From contig JAYQIC010000011.1 in NCBI GenBank assembly GCA_038141425.1, forward strand, positions 419,515-483,514: a DNA stretch of 64,000 nucleotides. Reading direction: 5' to 3'. The notes below the pieces were generated by a model. That model was not told the DNA's origin. It was given only the letters and a program-made list of their open reading frames with translations, and made no database searches. The translations under genes were made by a program, and so were the position numbers. Position 1 is the stretch's first letter, and the number at the start of each line of letters is the position of its first letter. Shown here piece by piece: positions 39,444-48,948 of the stretch. The stretch comes from UBA7985 sp038141425 (GTDB lineage Bacteria; Pseudomonadota; Alphaproteobacteria; UBA7985).

Positions 39444-40098
39444 TTCATGGTCTCACTCTGAAAGTGTTGATCGGTGTGCATGCAGGCATGTCGATCGGGC
39501 CTTACATACAGGTTGAACCCCGCCGCGCCCTCAAGGGTGCACCGGGAATGCTGGCTTCTAGAAGCCTGCGCCGGGCTTGTCCAGCTTCCCCGGACGCAGG
39601 GGAGGGTTTCATCGGATAATGATCACCCGTGAAGCATGGTTGCGCCGACCTTGTCTCGACCGCTTCGCGGTCTTCGCCAAGGCGTCGCGCAGCTCTTTGC
39701 TTTGCGCTCAAAACGCTTCGCTTTGAGCGCGTTGTAGTTTGTGGGGCCACCTTCTTTCTTCGCTCAACAAGGCGGTTTCTATCCTGAGCCTGTCGAAGTG
39801 CCTTTGAGCGTGTGGGATATCTTCTATGTAACGACACTCAAAGCGGAGCGTGTTGAGTTACAACTGATAGGTGGCGCGCTCGGTCCTTGGCCGCTTCGCG
39901 GCCTTCGGCCCTCCCACGCGCATTTTCATAGAAAATGCGAAATAACGTCAGGTCGGGCGAAGCACGGCCTGTCCGTTTGACTGCGCGGGGGAGATTTGTA
40001 AGCCGCGAAGCGGCGTCAAATCGAGCCCGCAACCTTAAGCCGTGCACAACGCAGTCTCCGCTCAGCGGTCTGTCCAAGTTCGGAATGCGACCTGTAGG
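39444..40098. repeat. Palindrome-rich spacer between infC and rpmI
   Basis: 655 bp where these cistrons are normally almost adjacent. No gene seen. It contains GACCGC-TTC-GCGGTC (39658-39672), CGCTCAAA...TTTGAGCG (39706-39731), GGCCGC-TTC-GCGGCC (39889-39903), CATTTTC-ATA-GAAAATG (about 39923) and GCCGC-GAA-GCGGC (about 40002), plus CCTGAGCCTGTCGAAG (39783-39798). The 39639-39691 part recurs at 48246-48300. This looks like clustered REP-type palindromic elements. Confidence 0.65.
39639..39691 (+). repeat. Dispersed palindromic repeat, copy A
   Basis: GTTGCGCCGACCTTGTC, CGACCGC-TTC-GCGG, and AAGGCGTCGCGCA blocks. The same blocks in the same order and spacing occur at 48246-48300 with GC-richer hairpin arms. 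Both copies are intergenic and in the same orientation. Confidence 0.75.
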
Positions 40099-40647
40099 TC
40101 AGGTCGGCTTGGGCGCGACGATCATCACCATCTGCCGCCCTTCCATCTTCGGATGAGCTTCCAGCTTGACCGCATCGCCCAATTCTTCCTGCACCCGCTC
40201 CAGGACACGTCGGCCGAGGTCCTGATGCGCCATTTCCCGGCCACGGAAGCGGATGGTGAACTTCACCTTGTCCTCGTTCTCCAGGAACTTGTTCGCATTG
40301 CGCATTTTGGTCTGGTAGTCGTGGTCGTCGATGCCCGGGCGCATCTTGATTTCTTTGAGTTCGACAATCTTCTGGCGCTTGCGGGCCTCGTTGGCCTTTT
40401 TCTGCTGCTCGTATTTGAACTTGCCGAAATCCATGATTTTGCAGACCGGCGGGTCTACGTTCGGCGACACCTCCACGAGGTCGAGGCCGGCGTCGGCGGC
40501 GCGGTCGAGCGCGTCGCTGGTGCTGATAACGCCGAAGTTGTTGCCTTCATCGTCGATGAGGCGAACGTTCGGCACGCGAATATCGCCATTGGAGCGGAAC
40601 TGATCCTTCTTGTTTGGCTCTAAGCGAAGCGGTGGACGTGCGATGAT
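40099..40647 (-). CDS. infC: Translation initiation factor IF-3, non-AUG start
   Basis: The family begins at IARPPLRLEPNKKDQFRSNG and runs through GDIRVPNVRLIDDEG, ALDLVEVSP-like block, PVCKIMDFGKFKYEQQKK, IDDHDYQTKMRNANKFLE and MVMIVAPKPT. There is no ATG, GTG or TTG in phase near the homology start; ATC codons at 40647 and 40644 and ATT at 40653 are available, with AGGGA 8-11 bases upstream. Most infC genes use AUU or a related codon so that IF-3 represses its own start. I place the start at 40647; 40653 or 40644 are equally possible. Confidence 0.94.
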   Translation of the reverse strand: MIARPPLRLEPNKKDQFRSNGDIRVPNVRLIDDEGNNFGVISTSDALDRAADAGLDLVEVSPNVDPPVCKIMDFGKFKYEQQKKANEARKRQKIVELKEIKMRPGIDDHDYQTKMRNANKFLENEDKVKFTIRFRGREMAHQDLGRRVLERVQEELGDAVKLEAHPKMEGRQMVMIVAPKPT

Positions 40648-40937
40648 ACTAATCCCTGCAGTTAAACGAATATGCGTGCCGCTGTGTACCTGTGCGCAGC
40701 CGCAGGTCAAGCAAATAACACGAACAATCTCAGACGCTAAGCGCCTGAGGAGACCAAAACGCAATTATTTCGGATTCGTTTCGGTGTTTTTTGGTGTTTT
40801 GGCCTTGTCGCAGCTGTGGGGTCGCTGAGGGCCGCTGCGTGATTTCCGGCGAAGTCCCTACAAGCAGTATGCCCTTTGGCCGGACCGCAAGCCGAGGGCA
40901 CGGTCCGCGCCTTGCCGTGTCATGACCTCGGGGCGCT
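40648..40937. other. thrS-infC spacer
   Basis: 290 bp, AT-richer around 40760-40800, with CGGTGTTTTTTGGTGTTTTGG. No gene. Could contain the infC promoter; boxes not confidently placed. Confidence 0.4.
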
Positions 40938-42880
40938 TCAGGCGTAGGGCGCACGTGCTTGGGCCGCGATGGCCTCCAGCGCGTCGTCGAGCGACATCAT
41001 TTCCTGATCCTTGCCGCCGAGGGTCCGCAACGCGATGGTCCGCTCGTCCGCTTCCCGGCGACCGACCACGGCCACCAGCGGTATCTTCTGGTGCGAGTGC
41101 TCGCGGACCTTGTAGTTGATCTTCTCGTTTCGCAGGTCGGACACAGCCCGGATCCCCTGCGCGCGCAGGGCCTCGACCACCTCTTCGGCATAGTCATTGG
41201 CGTCGGTGGTGATGGTCGCCACGGCAACCTGGACCGGCGCCACCCACAGCGGCAGCTTGCCCGCGTAGTTCTCGATCAGGATCCCGATAAAGCGCTCGAA
41301 CGAGCCCAAAATGGCCGGTGCAGCATGACCGGCCGCTGCTTGGAGCCGTCTTCGGCGATGTAGTTGGCGTTGAGGCGCTCGGGCAGGACGAAGTCGACCT
41401 GCCACGTGCCGCACTGCCAGTCGCGGCCGATGGCGTCGCGCAGGACAAACTCGAGCTTGGGGCCGTAGAAGGCGCCTTCACCGGGGTTCATGGTGTAGGG
41501 AAGGCCAGCATCCTCGATGGCCTCACGCAGTGCGCCCTCGGCCTTGTTCCAGGTCTCGTCGGTGCCAGCCCGCACCTCGGGCCGGTCGGAGAACTTGACC
41601 GCGATATCGGTAAAGCCGAAGTCGGCGTAGATGGTCTGCAGCAGGGAACAGAACTCCTTGGTCTGCTCCGTTACCTGATCCGGGGTCGCGAAGATGTGGG
41701 CGTCATCCTGGGTAAAGGCGCGCACCCGCATGATCCCGTGCAGCGATCCGCTGGGCTCGTTGCGGTGGCAGCCCCCGAACTCGGACATCTTCAGCGGCAG
41801 GTCGCGGTAGGAGCGGATGCCCTGATTGAAGATCTGCACGTGTCCGGGACAGTTCATCGGCTTAAGCGCTAGGATGCGCTCGTCGGCGCCGGCGTCTTCG
41901 TCGGCCGCATCACCGGTGGTGAACATGTTCTCGCGGAACTTGTCCCAGTGGCCGGATTCCTCCCACAGCTTGCGGTCGACCAGCTGCGGGGTCTTGACCT
42001 CCTCGTAGCCGGCGTCGTCCAGCCGGTGGCGCATGTACTTTTCCAGCTCGGTGTAGATCCGCCAGCCCTTGGGGTGCCAGAACACGCCGCCGCGCGCTTC
42101 TTCCTGCAGGTGGAAAAGGCCCAGTTCCTTGCCCAGCTTGCGGTGGTCGCGCTTGGCGGCTTCCTCGAGCTGGGTCAGGTGCACGCGCAGAGCCTTGGGG
42201 TCCTCGAACGCGGTACCGTAAATCCGCTGCAACTGCTGGCGGCTGCTGTCACCGCGCCAGTATGCGCCCGCCACAGACAGCAGCTTGAACGCCTTGCCGA
42301 CCATGCCGGTGCTTGGGGCGTGGGGCCCGCGGCACAGGTCGATCCAGTCGCCCTGGGTATAGAGCGTGATGGTCTCGCTCTCGGGCAGGTCTTCGATCAG
42401 CTCGACTTTGAACTGCTCGCCTTTGGCCTTGAACAGCGCGATGGCTTCATCCCGGCTGACCACTTGCCGCTTGAAGGGTGCATTGCGGGCGATTACTTCG
42501 TGCATTTTCGCCTCGATCACCTCGAGGTCGTCGGTGGTGAAGGGCTCGTCACGGTAGAAATCGTAGTAGAAACCGTTCTCGATGGGCGGGCCGATGGTGA
42601 CCTGGGTACCGGGGAACAGCTCCTGCACCGCCTCGGCCAGCACGTGAGCGCAGTCGTGGCGGATGATCTCCAGCGCTTCATCGCTACCCTTGTCGCGCAC
42701 GATGATCGACAGCGACGCGTCCTCGGTGATCTCCCGGTCGAGGTCCCAGGTCTGGCCGTCGACGGTGACAGCCAGCGCCTTTTTCGCGAGGCCGGGAGAG
42801 ATCGACAGGGCGACGTCCATGCCCGTGGTCGGGCCGTCGTACTGCCGTTTGGCGCCGTCGGGGAGCGTAATTTCAACCAT
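40938..42880 (-). CDS. thrS: Threonyl-tRNA synthetase (frameshifted)
   Basis: About 647 residues. N-terminal TGS domain (MVEITLPDGAKRQYDG), editing domain with HDCAHVLAEAVQ, class II core with ALKPMNCPGHVQIFNQG, KMSEFGGCHRNEPSGSLHGI and FYGPKLEF, and C-terminal anticodon domain (VAPVQVAVATITTDANDYAE). The frame breaks at 41315-41316 where GGCCGG should be GGCCCGG (MLHRAILGSFERFIG). Head of thrS-infC-rpmI-rplT. Confidence 0.96.
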
Positions 42881-42972
42881 AATTCTTCACTGACCGGTGC
42901 TTGCAGAGGGTGTGGATGTGGGGTTTGCGGGCAAATCGTCGAAGGACGTTACGTCGAAATGGTCGGATTTCC

Positions 42973-44136
42973 TTACGCAAGTAGCTCATCGTAGATGTCG
43001 AAAATCTGACGGGCGGTCTCATCGCGCTTGAAGGTCTTGAAGGCGTGGACCATGGCGTTGTTTTCCAGCTCGGCCCGCTTTTCCGGTGCCAGCGCCGTGG
43101 CCCAGGCCAGCGCCATCCCCAGCGTATCGGCATCGCCGGGGTCAAACAGCGCCCCGGTCTCTCCCGGATCGATCTGGAAGGCCGTTGCGCCATTGTTGGC
43201 GCCGAGCACGACCTTGCCCGCAGCCTGGCTCTCGGCGCAGGCGTAGTCGAAGGCGAGGTTGCCGTTGACGGTCGAAATCACAATGTCGCTGAGCTTGTAC
43301 AGGGTCGCCGGGTCTTCGGTGCCTTCGATGATCCGCAGGCGGCGCTCGAGGCCCTCGGATTCGATCCGCTGCATCAGGCGGTAGTGGTAGCGCCGTTCGG
43401 ACACCCCGACCCCGACGAACAGGCAGACCCAGGTCTTGTTCTCCAGCGCCCGCAGCGCGTCGATCAGCACGTTGTGACCGGCGCCGTCCTGCAGCGCTGC
43501 GGGGAACAGGATCACCGGGCTCTGCGCCGTGATTTCCATATCCCGCACCATCCGGGTCAGGCGCGCAGCGGTCACGACAGACGGATGAAGCGCATTGACC
43601 GCGATCCCCGGCGGGATCACGCGCGCGTCCACCGTGTCGAGGTAGCCGGCCCCGGCGAGCAGCTGGCGCATGAACTCGGAAACCAGCAGCACCCGGTCGG
43701 CTTCGAGCGATTGCACCAGCCCGGGGGTCGGGCGATCCCCGCGCCGCACCGGCAGATCGTAGAGGCTGACAACGTGGGGCAGGCGGTTCTTGGCCATCGA
43801 CTTATTGACTCGCACGGCAGCGTTTTCCCCGTGCGCGTGCACCAGCTGGGCCTTCCACTCACCCAGCTGACTGGCGATCTTGCCGGTCGAGCTGCCCATC
43901 ATGCTGCTGGTGGTCATGTTGATGGTTTCGTGGGTCACCTGCGCCCGCTCGGCCTCTGTGACCATGCTGCCGCCGCCGCTGATGATGCAGGAGGTGCCGC
44001 CAAAGCGCCGGATTGCAGCGCTCAGATCGAGGGCGACCCGGCTGACCGGACCGGCGTCGAGGGCGTCGGTCACCTGCACGATGGCGCGCTGTGCGCTGTT
44101 CGCGTTCAGACTGTTCTGTGCCGTCGCTTCGGTCAT
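42973..44136 (-). CDS. GT4-type glycosyltransferase
   Basis: 387 residues. An N-terminal VQVTDALDAGPVSRVALDL with a second nucleotide-sugar domain bearing VLGANNGATAFQIDPGETGA and LFDPGDADTLGMALAWA, the GT-B pattern of family 4 enzymes (E-x7-E type site: CAESQAAGKVVLGANN). Cytoplasmic or peripheral. Donor and acceptor unknown, and no polysaccharide cluster is adjacent. Confidence 0.8.
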   Translation of the reverse strand: MTEATAQNSLNANSAQRAIVQVTDALDAGPVSRVALDLSAAIRRFGGTSCIISGGGSMVTEAERAQVTHETINMTTSSMMGSSTGKIASQLGEWKAQLVHAHGENAAVRVNKSMAKNRLPHVVSLYDLPVRRGDRPTPGLVQSLEADRVLLVSEFMRQLLAGAGYLDTVDARVIPPGIAVNALHPSVVTAARLTRMVRDMEITAQSPVILFPAALQDGAGHNVLIDALRALENKTWVCLFVGVGVSERRYHYRLMQRIESEGLERRLRIIEGTEDPATLYKLSDIVISTVNGNLAFDYACAESQAAGKVVLGANNGATAFQIDPGETGALFDPGDADTLGMALAWATALAPEKRAELENNAMVHAFKTFKRDETARQIFDIYDELLA

Positions 44137-44388
44137 GGTCGATCCAACAAACTGTTCCTCGTCGACGCCGTCGCCGGCGCTTGGCTTCCCCTTCGGAACG
44201 TGCCCTCCTGGACCCCGGTTCAGGCGCCCGGCCCTGGACTCAGATCCTTTCCGGGCTGGGCCGGGGCCGGCCCGGCCGATCCTGTCGTCTTGTTCAGACC
44301 GGTCCGATGTGACATCCCTAGGGTCCTGGATCCCGCCAAGGCACGATTCCGGGAATCGCGCTCAACGGGCACAACGTCGAGACGTATA

Positions 44389-45165
44389 ATGACAGATACG
44401 CTAATTCGCCCCGACGGGACAAGACTGGTCTACAACCGGCTCGCACCGCAGGCAGGCCATTCCGGGCCGGGACTGGTGTTTTTGTGCGGCTTCGGCTCGG
44501 ATATGAAGGGCTCGAAGGCGCTCTATCTTGAGGCGCTGGCCCGTGAGCGCGGTCAGGGCTTTGTCCGCTTCGACTACAGCGGCCACGGCCTGTCGGATGG
44601 TGACTTTCGCGATGGCACTATCAGCCGCTGGGCCGAAGACAGCCTCGCGGTGATCGACGAACTGACCGACGGACCGCAGATCCTGATCGGCTCGTCGATG
44701 GGGGGCTGGCTGATGCTGCTCGCTGCGCTGGCCCGGCCCGAGCGGATTGCGGGCCTGATCGGTATTGCGGCCGCGCCTGATTTCACAAAGCGCCTGCAGT
44801 GGCCCAAGCTCACTGCAGAGCAACAGGCGACGGTGATGGAGCAGGGCTTCGTTCAGGTGCCGTCGAACTACGAAGACGACTATGTTTTTACCCGCGCCCT
44901 GTTCGAAGACGGCGCGAACAATTTGCTGCTGGAGGCGGACATTGACCTCGACCTGCCCGTGATCCTGCTGCAGGGGCAACGGGACGTCGACGTCCCCGAG
45001 GAGACGGCTTTCGAAATCGCCCGGCGCCTGCGCTCGGACGACGTCACCATCGAACTGGTCAAGGCGGCTGATCACCGCTTTTCCGGCCCGGAGGAGCTCA
45101 AGCGCCTCGCCCGCGCCGTGGACACAATGACGGAGAAACACCGCGATGACAGGTTCCAAGGATAA
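44389..45165 (+). CDS. Alpha/beta hydrolase
   Basis: 258 residues from ATG 44389 (MTDTLIRPDGTRLVYNRLAP). A much longer in-frame extension upstream is non-coding antisense of the glycosyltransferase. GLVFLCGFGSDMKGSKALYL, nucleophile elbow GSSMGGW (Ser), Asp in GQRDVDVP and His in KAADHRF complete the catalytic triad. Its last 20 bp overlap the next gene. Confidence 0.85.
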   Translation: MTDTLIRPDGTRLVYNRLAPQAGHSGPGLVFLCGFGSDMKGSKALYLEALARERGQGFVRFDYSGHGLSDGDFRDGTISRWAEDSLAVIDELTDGPQILIGSSMGGWLMLLAALARPERIAGLIGIAAAPDFTKRLQWPKLTAEQQATVMEQGFVQVPSNYEDDYVFTRALFEDGANNLLLEADIDLDLPVILLQGQRDVDVPEETAFEIARRLRSDDVTIELVKAADHRFSGPEELKRLARAVDTMTEKHRDDRFQG

Positions 45166-46252
45166 AGACTTACAGGACGAGGGTGCCGCTGGCGCCTCAA
45201 ATGCCGACGCAGCCAACGGCGCTAAAGACGCTGATGCTGCACCGCAGCGCCCCAAATACCGGCGCAAAACCAAGGCAGAGGTTGAAGTATCGGCTGCTGT
45301 AGAGATGACCGACACCCCTGAGTCCTTGACCGAAGAAGGCGAAACGATTGGCGCGGCCGGCGAGGATGGCCCGTTCGGCGAGGTTGGCGCAGCCAGCGAG
45401 GATGGCGCGGATGGCGAAGCTGGGGGAGCCGGGGACAAGACCCCGCGCGCCCGGCCTGAAACCAATGCCCACGACGAGCCGGGCTACAGCCGGATTCTCG
45501 GCATGGCCAAGCTGCCGCTGGCGTCCGTGGTGGCGCTGGAAATGCTTTTCGCCGGGGTGTTGAGCCTGCTGCTGATCGAATTCAGTGACCTGCTCGGCCC
45601 GCTGGGCCTGATCCTCGTTCCCGTCGGGATCTGGTTTGAATGGTTTGATACGTTCTTCCACGAATTCGGTCATGCGCTCGTGATCGTGTTCAGCGCCAGC
45701 GAAATCGTCGACTTCCGGCTGAACTGGGACGGCACGGGTAGCGTCAGTTACTACATCAACAGTCCGCAGTGGCCCATTGCCTGGATCGGTTACGCCACGC
45801 CGCCGCTGGTCGGTGCACTGCTGTACTGGGAAGCCAACGACCGCGGTCTGGCCACCCAGGGTACGCTGGTCGTGCTCGCGGCGCTGGTGGCGCTGGTGAC
45901 CTTCGGCTTGCCAAACGAAGAACCCGGATCGACCTGGACCATCGCCGGTATTCTGATCGTCAGTCTGCTGCTGCTGGCGCTGGTTTGTGCGACCGTGCTC
46001 AAGCGTTACATTCCGGTGGATTGGGTACAGCGGGTGATGGCGGCGACCATGATCATCGGCGGCACGCGTTCTGTCACGTACCTCTTCGGGTTCGGCGAGA
46101 AATCTGACGCAGCCAGTCTGGCCGAACTGACGGCAGTCCCCGAAGCGTTCTGGGTGCTGACCTGGATGGTATGGACGGCGCTGTGCGTGCTGGTGGTCTT
46201 CATCCTCGAGGTCCGGGATCGTCGCAATCGGCAGCGGGTGGCGGCCGACTGA
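45146..46252 (+). CDS. M50-like membrane metalloprotease with disordered acidic N-terminus
   Basis: 368 residues. Residues 1-110 are low-complexity (GAAGEDGPFGEVGAASEDGA) and acidic. Then hydrophobic helices, and FFHEFGHALVIV containing the HExxH zinc motif as HEFGH, followed by further helices (LVGALLYWE, WTIAGILIVSLLLLALVCAT). Fits integral-membrane M50-like site-2 proteases, though the distal Asp ligand was not identified. Overlaps the hydrolase gene, so the two are co-translated. Substrate unknown. Confidence 0.7.
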   Translation: MTGSKDKDLQDEGAAGASNADAANGAKDADAAPQRPKYRRKTKAEVEVSAAVEMTDTPESLTEEGETIGAAGEDGPFGEVGAASEDGADGEAGGAGDKTPRARPETNAHDEPGYSRILGMAKLPLASVVALEMLFAGVLSLLLIEFSDLLGPLGLILVPVGIWFEWFDTFFHEFGHALVIVFSASEIVDFRLNWDGTGSVSYYINSPQWPIAWIGYATPPLVGALLYWEANDRGLATQGTLVVLAALVALVTFGLPNEEPGSTWTIAGILIVSLLLLALVCATVLKRYIPVDWVQRVMAATMIIGGTRSVTYLFGFGEKSDAASLAELTAVPEAFWVLTWMVWTALCVLVVFILEVRDRRNRQRVAAD

Positions 46253-46279
46253 GCGCGGGCAGGGCCACACTGGGTTGTC

Positions 46280-46380
46280 TTTGGTGTCGCCTCGCTTTGG
46301 TGTCGCCCGTTTTCGGTGTCGTCCCTTTTTCGGTGTCGTCCCTATTTCGGTGTCGCCCGTCTTCGGTGTCGCCCGTCTTC
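46280..46380. repeat. Six tandem 16-17 bp repeats
   Basis: Unit approximately TTCGGTGTCGCCCGTC, copies starting near 46280, 46296, 46311, 46328, 46345 and 46362, some with TC in place of GC. Fills the spacer between two convergent genes. No hairpin. Likely polymorphic between strains. Confidence 0.85.
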
Positions 46381-46400
46381 GCGAAGGGTCCGGCTGAGCC

Positions 46401-47342
46401 TTAATTGACGTCCCCCGACCCGGTCCGTGCGCGTACGTCGGGCAGCAGTGCCGCGAGGCCTTCGCGGTAGGTCGGGAAGGCGGGCGTCCAGCCAAAGCAG
46501 TCCTGCAGCTTTTGGTTCGACACCCGCTTGTTGTCCGCATAGAAGCTCCGTCCCATGGCCGACAGTCCCGCTTCGCCCATGGAAACCGGGGTCGGGACGG
46601 GCCGATTCAGCAGATCACAGGCATGGGCAATCACGGTCCCGGGCGGGCAGGGCTCGTCGTCACAGACGTTGAAAACCTCGGCCGTTCCCACGTCGGCTGT
46701 CGGCGCGGTCATGGAAGCGAAGATCGCCGTGGCGATGTCTTCGACGTGGATGCGGCTAAACACCTGATCAGGTTTGTCGATGATCCGTGCTTTGCCGGCG
46801 AGCACGGTTTCCAGCGCGTTCCGACCAGGGCCGTAGATCCCGGCGAGGCGGAACACGTGTAGCCCCAGACTTTTGGTGGTGCTGAGGCCGGTCCATTCGG
46901 CCTCGGCGCGCAGCCGCGCCAGCCCACGGGTCGAGGTGCTGCGGGTTTCGCTGTCTTCGCTGACCCAAGCCCCCTGCCAGTCGCCATAGACCACCGTCGT
47001 GGAGAGATAGCCGAACCAGTCTGGTGCACAGTCCGTGGCGGTAACCTAAGCCGCCTGTGCCAGCAGGGGCAGGATCGGTTCATCCCCTGAACGCGCTGTG
47101 CCAACCGACTGCAGCAAGTGACTGGAGCGCTCGATCGCCTCGATAACGTCATCGGGCAGCTGGTCCACCGCATCGGTGTCGAGCACCAGCGCGTCGATGC
47201 CCTGTTCCTTCAATTGCGCCGCCTTGGCTTGGCTGCGCACCGTGCCGGAGACCCGCCAGCCGCGTGCAAGCGCAAGCCGCGCCAGCGCCTGCCCGGAAAA
47301 GCCGAGGCCGAAGCAGAACAGATGCGGGTCGGTCGCCTTCAC
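46401..47342 (-). CDS. YeeZ-like NAD(P)-dependent epimerase/SDR (in-frame stop)
   Basis: N-terminal part (47342-47046): FCFGLGFSGQALARLALARG is the Rossmann GxGxxG variant, with GWRVSGTVRS. The same frame carries a TAG at 47046 and then continues FGYLSTTVVYGDWQGAWVSE, RLAGIYGPGRNALETVLAG and RIHVEDIATAIFA, the YeeZ family C-terminal. The stop is in phase, so it is either a true nonsense mutation or a base error. Function of YeeZ enzymes is not defined. Confidence 0.78.
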
Positions 47343-47413
47343 GTTTTTGCCTTTCTCCTTAGATAAACCACAGCTCGTCTGGTGTTAAACGCCGCCGTTA
47401 TGGGAGCGCTGAC

Positions 47414-48241
47414 TTGCGCCTGTTTGTCTGCTTTCCTCAAGTCTGCCTAGGCCAAAATTTGTCGCCACTGGGTCGCGGGTTGCTTGCAGCCGCTGTGTTG
47501 TGCCTGCCGCTGCTGTGGTCCGGTGTGGCGCGTGGCTTTGACCCGGCCGAGGTGCCAGAGGACTTTCGTGCGACTTTCGTCAATTGCCTCTCGAAGGCGC
47601 AGGCTGACCCGGTGGCTGGCCGGGACTATGCGCGACAGTGGTTGGACTCGGGCTATGCCGGCACGGCCTATGCCCAGTACTGCATGGCGATCTCGGCCTT
47701 TCGCGCGGGCGAGCCGGAGCAGGCGGCCGATATGCTGGTAGCGCTGAGCGGTTTTGACTGGGTGCGGGGGACGCCTGACGAGATCGAATTTCTGGCGCTG
47801 GCCGGTGAGCTGTTCGACAGTGCAGGTCGCTACGATGCGGCGGTTGGAGCGCACAGTCGGGCGCTGGATCTGGCGCCCGGAGATCCTGGACATTGGATCA
47901 ACCGCGCGCTGGCGCGCGCCAGCCTTGGTGACTTTGAGGGCACGATCGCCGATTTGGATCGGGCGCTGGGTCTTGATCCAGGCTCGGTGGAGGCGCTGGT
48001 ATTCCGCGGATCGGCCTACCGTGCGGTGGGTGAGCTGGACCGCGCAACCGACGACGCGCTGCAGGCTCTGTTGCTGGAGCCCGACAATCTGCCGGGGCTG
48101 TGGTTGGCGGCGGACGTGGCCCGCACCGAAGGAGACGCGGCATCGGCGCGATCATTCCTGCAGCGGATCATTGCAAGTGAGGTGGCGGGGTGGCGGGATC
48201 AGGCTGAGGCTGCGTTGCAGGACCTGAATACACTGGAGTAA
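47414..48241 (+). CDS. TPR-repeat protein, exported
   Basis: 275 residues from TTG 47414. N-terminal hydrophobic segment (GLLAAAVLCLPLLWSGVARG) is a signal peptide or anchor. Tetratricopeptide repeats: GRYDAAVGAHSRALDLAPGD, GDFEGTIADLDRALGLDPGS and GELDRATDDALQALLLEPDN. Periplasmic scaffold by prediction; partner unknown. A copy of the dispersed repeat follows the stop by five bases. Confidence 0.8.
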   Translation: MRLFVCFPQVCLGQNLSPLGRGLLAAAVLCLPLLWSGVARGFDPAEVPEDFRATFVNCLSKAQADPVAGRDYARQWLDSGYAGTAYAQYCMAISAFRAGEPEQAADMLVALSGFDWVRGTPDEIEFLALAGELFDSAGRYDAAVGAHSRALDLAPGDPGHWINRALARASLGDFEGTIADLDRALGLDPGSVEALVFRGSAYRAVGELDRATDDALQALLLEPDNLPGLWLAADVARTEGDAASARSFLQRIIASEVAGWRDQAEAALQDLNTLE

Positions 48242-48245
48242 GTCG

Positions 48246-48300
48246 GCTGCGCCGACTTGTCCCCGACCGCGCTTCGCGCGGCGGGCCCAAGCGTCGCGCA
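48246..48300 (+). repeat. Dispersed palindromic repeat, copy B
   Basis: GCTGCGCCGACTTGTC, CGACCGCGC-TTC-GCGCGG, CAAGCGTCGCGCA. Homologous to 39639-39691 at about 45 of 53 aligned positions by eye. Sits between the TPR gene and the GST gene. Confidence 0.75.
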
Positions 48301-48948
48301 TCAGAAATCGACGTTGGTATAGTGGCTTGGTGGCGGCACACCGTCGATCCGGTCCGCGAGGATCTCTCCATCGCTCGCCGCGACTTAACCCGCGCGTACC
48401 AGCGGCGGAGCACCGGGTAGCGGTCCCACTCGATCAGATCCACGTAGTCGAGCACCGAAATCTGCGCCACGGCCGCGATGTCGGCGAGGCTGTACGACCC
48501 CGGCGATCCAGTTGCGGTTTTCGTACAGCTCCTCGATCAGCCCCAGATACTGGCTGGACAGCTGCACAGCGGTCCGCATCGCCGTACTGTCGGGCACGCC
48601 CAGCCGGGCCATCGGCTTCTGCACCTTTTCAAACAGGATCGGCTTGGTCACGCGTCCACCCATGTCGACGGCAAAGTAATGGGTCAGCCGCCGGGCTTCC
48701 GCCCGTTCGATGATATCCCGCCCGATCAGCGGTGGGTCGGGGTAGGTCTCGTCGAGGTACTCGGCGATCACCATCATGTAGGGCATCTGCGCGCCGTTCT
48801 CGTCTTCGAAGGTCGGGATCTCCATCACCGGCGCGTCCGGTGTCGCCATGGTTGGCGAGGCGCTGCGGAAGTCCAGACGCTTTTCGCCCAGCATCAGCCG
48901 GATAATCCGGCAGTTCGGATCCAGGGGAAAATGAAACAGGGTGCGCAT
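48301..48948 (-). CDS. Glutathione S-transferase family protein (two frameshifts)
   Basis: Start at 48948 (MRTLFHFPLDPNCRIIRLML), a thioredoxin-like N domain with EIPTFEDENGAQMPYMMVIA and EYLDETYPDPPLIGRD. The C domain changes frame near 48500 (NWIAG then LADIAAVAQISVLDYVDLIE), and again near 48380 to finish RIDGVPPPSHYTNVDF at 48301. Family clear, substrate unknown. Confidence 0.82.

Noticed and set aside
43045..44388. Long plus-strand N-terminal extension of the alpha/beta hydrolase
   Set aside because: It lies opposite the glycosyltransferase gene and has no homology; the hydrolase starts at 44389.
46280..46380. CRISPR array
   Set aside because: Repeats of 16-17 bp are directly adjacent without spacers and there are no cas genes.
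45197..46540. 447-residue minus-strand frame
   Set aside because: Antisense of the M50-like gene; its KTGDTEIGTTPKKG part is just the 16-bp tandem repeat read in reverse.
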